DNA from: Sambucus nigra
Taxonomy: Eukaryota; Streptophyta; Magnoliopsida; Dipsacales; Adoxaceae
Assembly (NCBI GenBank): GCA_949130495.1
Contig: OX422221.1
Location: 153,307,741-153,371,740, forward strand
Direction of reading: 5' to 3'
DNA: 64,000 nt
Below are positions 61,262 through 64,000 of the stretch, piece after piece (the first letter of the stretch is position 1; the number at the start of each line of letters is the position of its first letter). The notes under the pieces were generated by a model. The model saw nothing but the letters and a program-made list of their open reading frames with translations, was not told the origin of the DNA and searched no databases. Position numbers and translations under genes: made by a program.

Positions 61262-61273
61262 GCTATGATACCA
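61262..61273 (-). other. Primer binding site of the outer element
   Basis: The plus strand reads GCTATGATACCA, one base from the complement of TGGTATCAGAGC, and lies two bases before the LTR start at 61276. Confidence 0.85.
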
Positions 61274-61275
61274 TC

Positions 61276-62184
61276 TGTGATATCCCGCCTAATAAAATAC
61301 CGGGTTATCAATCCAATACTAAATTAAAATAGGAGTCTCATATGGTTCATTCTCATCATCACTGTCAAAAACCAATTTAATTACTAATAACTTATTAGGC
61401 TGGCATCAAATTTTTATTTAACTAATCTTTTTAACCAAGTCATTCAAATAAATCAATCACAACAGTTTATAAGCAACAAATGAAATGAAATAAAATAACC
61501 AAACACTAGGTATAACATAATGCAACCAAATCGAATCCGCACACTAACATGTGGTAAAAGAATAAACGAATATAGTTAGGCTCTCAGCTCGAGTGTTTAT
61601 ACAGTACCTTCTATCTACATCACATTGATATAAGCGTCTAAAATAAAACTTCTTGCATCCACAGCTGCTGCAGCAATGCCTGACTCGAAAGAATTATCAT
61701 CCAGGCATCCCTATGTCTAGACACCTAATACATAAACATATATAGCAAGAGAGGGGAAAATAGAGAAATGGGTCAGAACCCAAGTTTTGAAAATATTGAG
61801 CAAGTGCATAAATACCATATTTTTAAATGTGAAGTCTCTCATATTTAAACTGGTATCGCACTCTCATGAGATAAACCTCACCCCTCTTCTAATAGTGCAC
61901 ACCTATCGCATAACTTTAAAACAACCTAGTTAAGCTACCTTGCCTAACTAGTCTATCTCACCCATCTTCTAGAAATCCTCATAAACCCGAGTACTAAGGA
62001 ATAAACTTCTCCCCATTCCCAACATTGCGCTACGTTTCGTGCGTGAGATGTCTCGCGAAGCGAAATCCAAACGAGGAACTCCCCCCCCCCCCCCCCCCCC
62101 CCCCTCCCGATACCCTACTACTTGACAATGTTGATCGTCTAGATCCATTAGGCCCTTATTACATAACACATATTATAAAGTCCC

Positions 62185-62262
<78 letters not shown>

Positions 62263-63449
62263 CTCACTAGAACCTATGATTCACATTCATATAAATCCGG
62301 ATATAAATCTATCGGAAGGAGAATAAAATCTTATTCATTTTACTCTCTACACAAGTCAAGGATATACGATATCTCGTCTTAATATACAAGCAATGTACTT
62401 TACACAACAAGTATAATTATACCTATTAAAAACATAAGTATATATCCATCCCACGGAGCTATAACTCGATGATCCAGTCTCATAGTGCCTATCCATATCC
62501 GGATTTACTCACGTAACCACGTTACTAATCCATACTCATTCATGGTCATGGTAAAAATACTAAACGACAGAGGTATTCATGGACGATATGACACCCACAT
62601 CGCGCAACCTCCATGGATAACACTAGAGATAAATATAATTTGGCTATCCATCCCTATGCCCGTGGAACCAGCCTCTAAGATACAAATATACCAATCATAC
62701 ACAGATATATTTATTTTCGTATCACATCATATATATACAGTAACGACTCTCGTATATATAATATATATCACTCTTAATATATTATGGCTATAATTGGCAA
62801 ACTCTTATAGCGATAACCAAAACACCGAATGTTCCCCTTCATAATAGTATTTAAGTATTTACACACTCAAAATACTAAACCTATAACTATTATATTACTT
62901 AAGATTAATTCACACCCCAGTCACTTCTAAGGATTTATATATAATCCCGAATATACCAATTCGTAGTACTTAAATAAGTATACACTCTACTTACCTTAAT
63001 TCCATAGGTATCGCATCACTTATAATAATAGTCGTCAATAAACATACTGGATAGACACTCAAACCCATATAGACCATGTCCTAAATTCCATCCTAATAGT
63101 ATGCTAGGATTTACTCATATGCATTCATCCCACATTTATTCTAACCGCATAAATATCTCTATACACACTTGCCGAAGACCTCTCTCGAATGTTGCACATC
63201 CTAACCATTCATTAGGTCCATACCTCGGATTGTACCCTTAACTAATCCAAGGTTTACTCACCCTCAATTCTGTTATCTAGGATTCCTAATATGACATCTA
63301 GAATCCCCTAAAATAATCTCCAATTTGTGATTTAACTCCCCATACACTTAAGGGAAGTAAACTGCCAAATTCAGCAAAGGCGAATCGATTCGTCCCAAAT
63401 CCGAATCAATTCGGGCTAGAGAATCGATTCGATCTCAATCCGAATCGAT
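61276..63449 (-). repeat. 5' LTR of the outer element, right part missing
   Basis: It starts TGTGATATCCCGCC at 61276. It shares early blocks with the LTRs at 7755 and 28566 and later blocks with 33797 onward. It contains a 24-base C run (62081-62104), a 74-base TA run (62186-62259) and CGAATCGATTCG words near 63380-63449. It breaks off at 63449. Confidence 0.8.
62081..62259. repeat. Homopolymer C(24) and long TA microsatellite
   Basis: There are 24 consecutive C at 62081-62104 and an alternating TA run at 62186-62259. Both can be affected by sequencing or assembly error. Confidence 0.9.
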
Positions 63450-64000
63450 TTATATATTAAAAAAACTGGAGAAGATAGGTTTAGTTCTCTGTATACAAAA
63501 TAATATTTACATGCATTAAGCTTATAATCATAAGAAGTAACCAATAAAGATGGAGCATTAAATCTTAAATCATGATAAGTGTTACATGGTAATATAGTCT
63601 TTATATTTGTTAATTAAACAACTTGGACACTCCTATATTGAATCCATGTTCACATTCATCACATGTGAGAGATCTGATATCTGTATAATCAATTGGTTGA
63701 TTAAGACTTTTGGTAAACATTCAGATACACACCATCTTTAGCACATACCATTGATGTTCTTAGTAGTAACCTTGGTGTGAAAACACAAATATCACTAAAC
63801 TCTATATAAAATTGTAAAATATTAATGGTAGGACAATGGGCTTACTTATAGAGAAATCTATCTAAATACCTAAATCTAATAAATAACTTGTTGATAAACC
63901 TTGATAAATAAGGACTCTATATAATAGTTTAAGATATAACTAATAAAATACTATATATTAACTAAAATAAAAAATTTGGAAATTCTTATTTCTCTCTCCT
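63450..64000. other. AT-rich sequence after the LTR break, unassigned
   Basis: It does not match the other LTR copy. A 36-codon minus-strand frame near 63616-63720 (MFTKSLNQPIDYTDIRS...) reads smoothly and could be a retroelement fragment, but it is too short to assign. Confidence 0.4.

Larger units (their letters stand above)
33797..63449 (-). mobile_element. Outer minus-strand gypsy element hosting the nested elements
   Basis: The left (3') LTR piece is 33797-35702 and the right (5') LTR piece is 61276-63449. They share about 0.8 kb (33797-34700 with 62629-63449), including a GAATCGATTCG cluster. A primer site lies at 61262-61273 and a purine tract near 35703-35716. The internal domain is 35703-36396 plus 58764-61275, split by the plus-strand gypsy element with TSD ACCTA. 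It shows only a decayed gag. The left LTR is cut by a CACTA end and the right LTR by unrelated DNA at 63450. Confidence 0.85.

Overview
The window reads as repeat-dense, AT-rich nuclear DNA of a flowering plant, most likely a eudicot. Evidence: plant-type Ty3/gypsy (Tat and chromovirus/Tekay-like) and Ty1/copia retroelements, initiator-Met tRNA primer sites (TGGTATCAGAGC), a CACTA-type DNA transposon end, a 168-bp satellite and long AT microsatellites. I see no intact host gene, no rRNA or tRNA gene and no CRISPR array. Nearly everything is transposable elements nested in one another. The species cannot be named from the sequence.

Layout. (1) 1 to about 18.5 kb: a degraded minus-strand Tat-lineage gypsy element. 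From right to left it has the start of its 5' LTR (18500), a decayed primer site, gag in two pieces, the end of protease, RT/RNase H, a second RNase H and integrase (ending at 4079). A plus-strand, intron-containing extra ORF (9-3298) lies where Tat elements carry antisense ORFs. It is broken by a partial gypsy LTR (7755-about 10232, itself hit by a copia-like LTR) and by a nearly intact, gag-only copia element (10774-17515). (2) 18.5-21.9 kb: AT-rich, no recognisable gene. (3) 21.9-33.0 kb: a 168-bp tandem satellite split by a minus-strand gag-only gypsy element (24347-32095). (4) 32.9-33.8 kb: right end of a CACTA-type transposon. (5) 33.8-63.4 kb: an outer minus-strand gypsy element (LTR pieces 33797-35702 and 61276-63449). 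It contains a plus-strand chromovirus-type gypsy element (36397-58758, TSD ACCTA). The 5' LTR of that element in turn contains an 11.5-kb array (39124-50669, TSD TATAG).

The most unusual object is this array: seven LTRs of about 1.43-1.45 kb alternate with six internal domains of about 244 bp that hold only a primer site and a purine tract. It is a tandem multimer, (LTR-int)6-LTR, of a non-coding TRIM/LARD-like retroelement, and one 5-bp target duplication flanks the whole array. This points to one insertion followed by tandem amplification, or to insertion of a ready-made multimer.

No gene set here works together in a host pathway. The functional links are between elements: the gag-only and non-coding elements would need proteins from autonomous relatives, and the gypsy families share terminal sequences, primer sites, post-primer leaders and a hairpin upstream of the purine tract, consistent with shared machinery. 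The coding regions are broken by stop codons, which in the plus-strand gypsy element all fit C-to-T decay.
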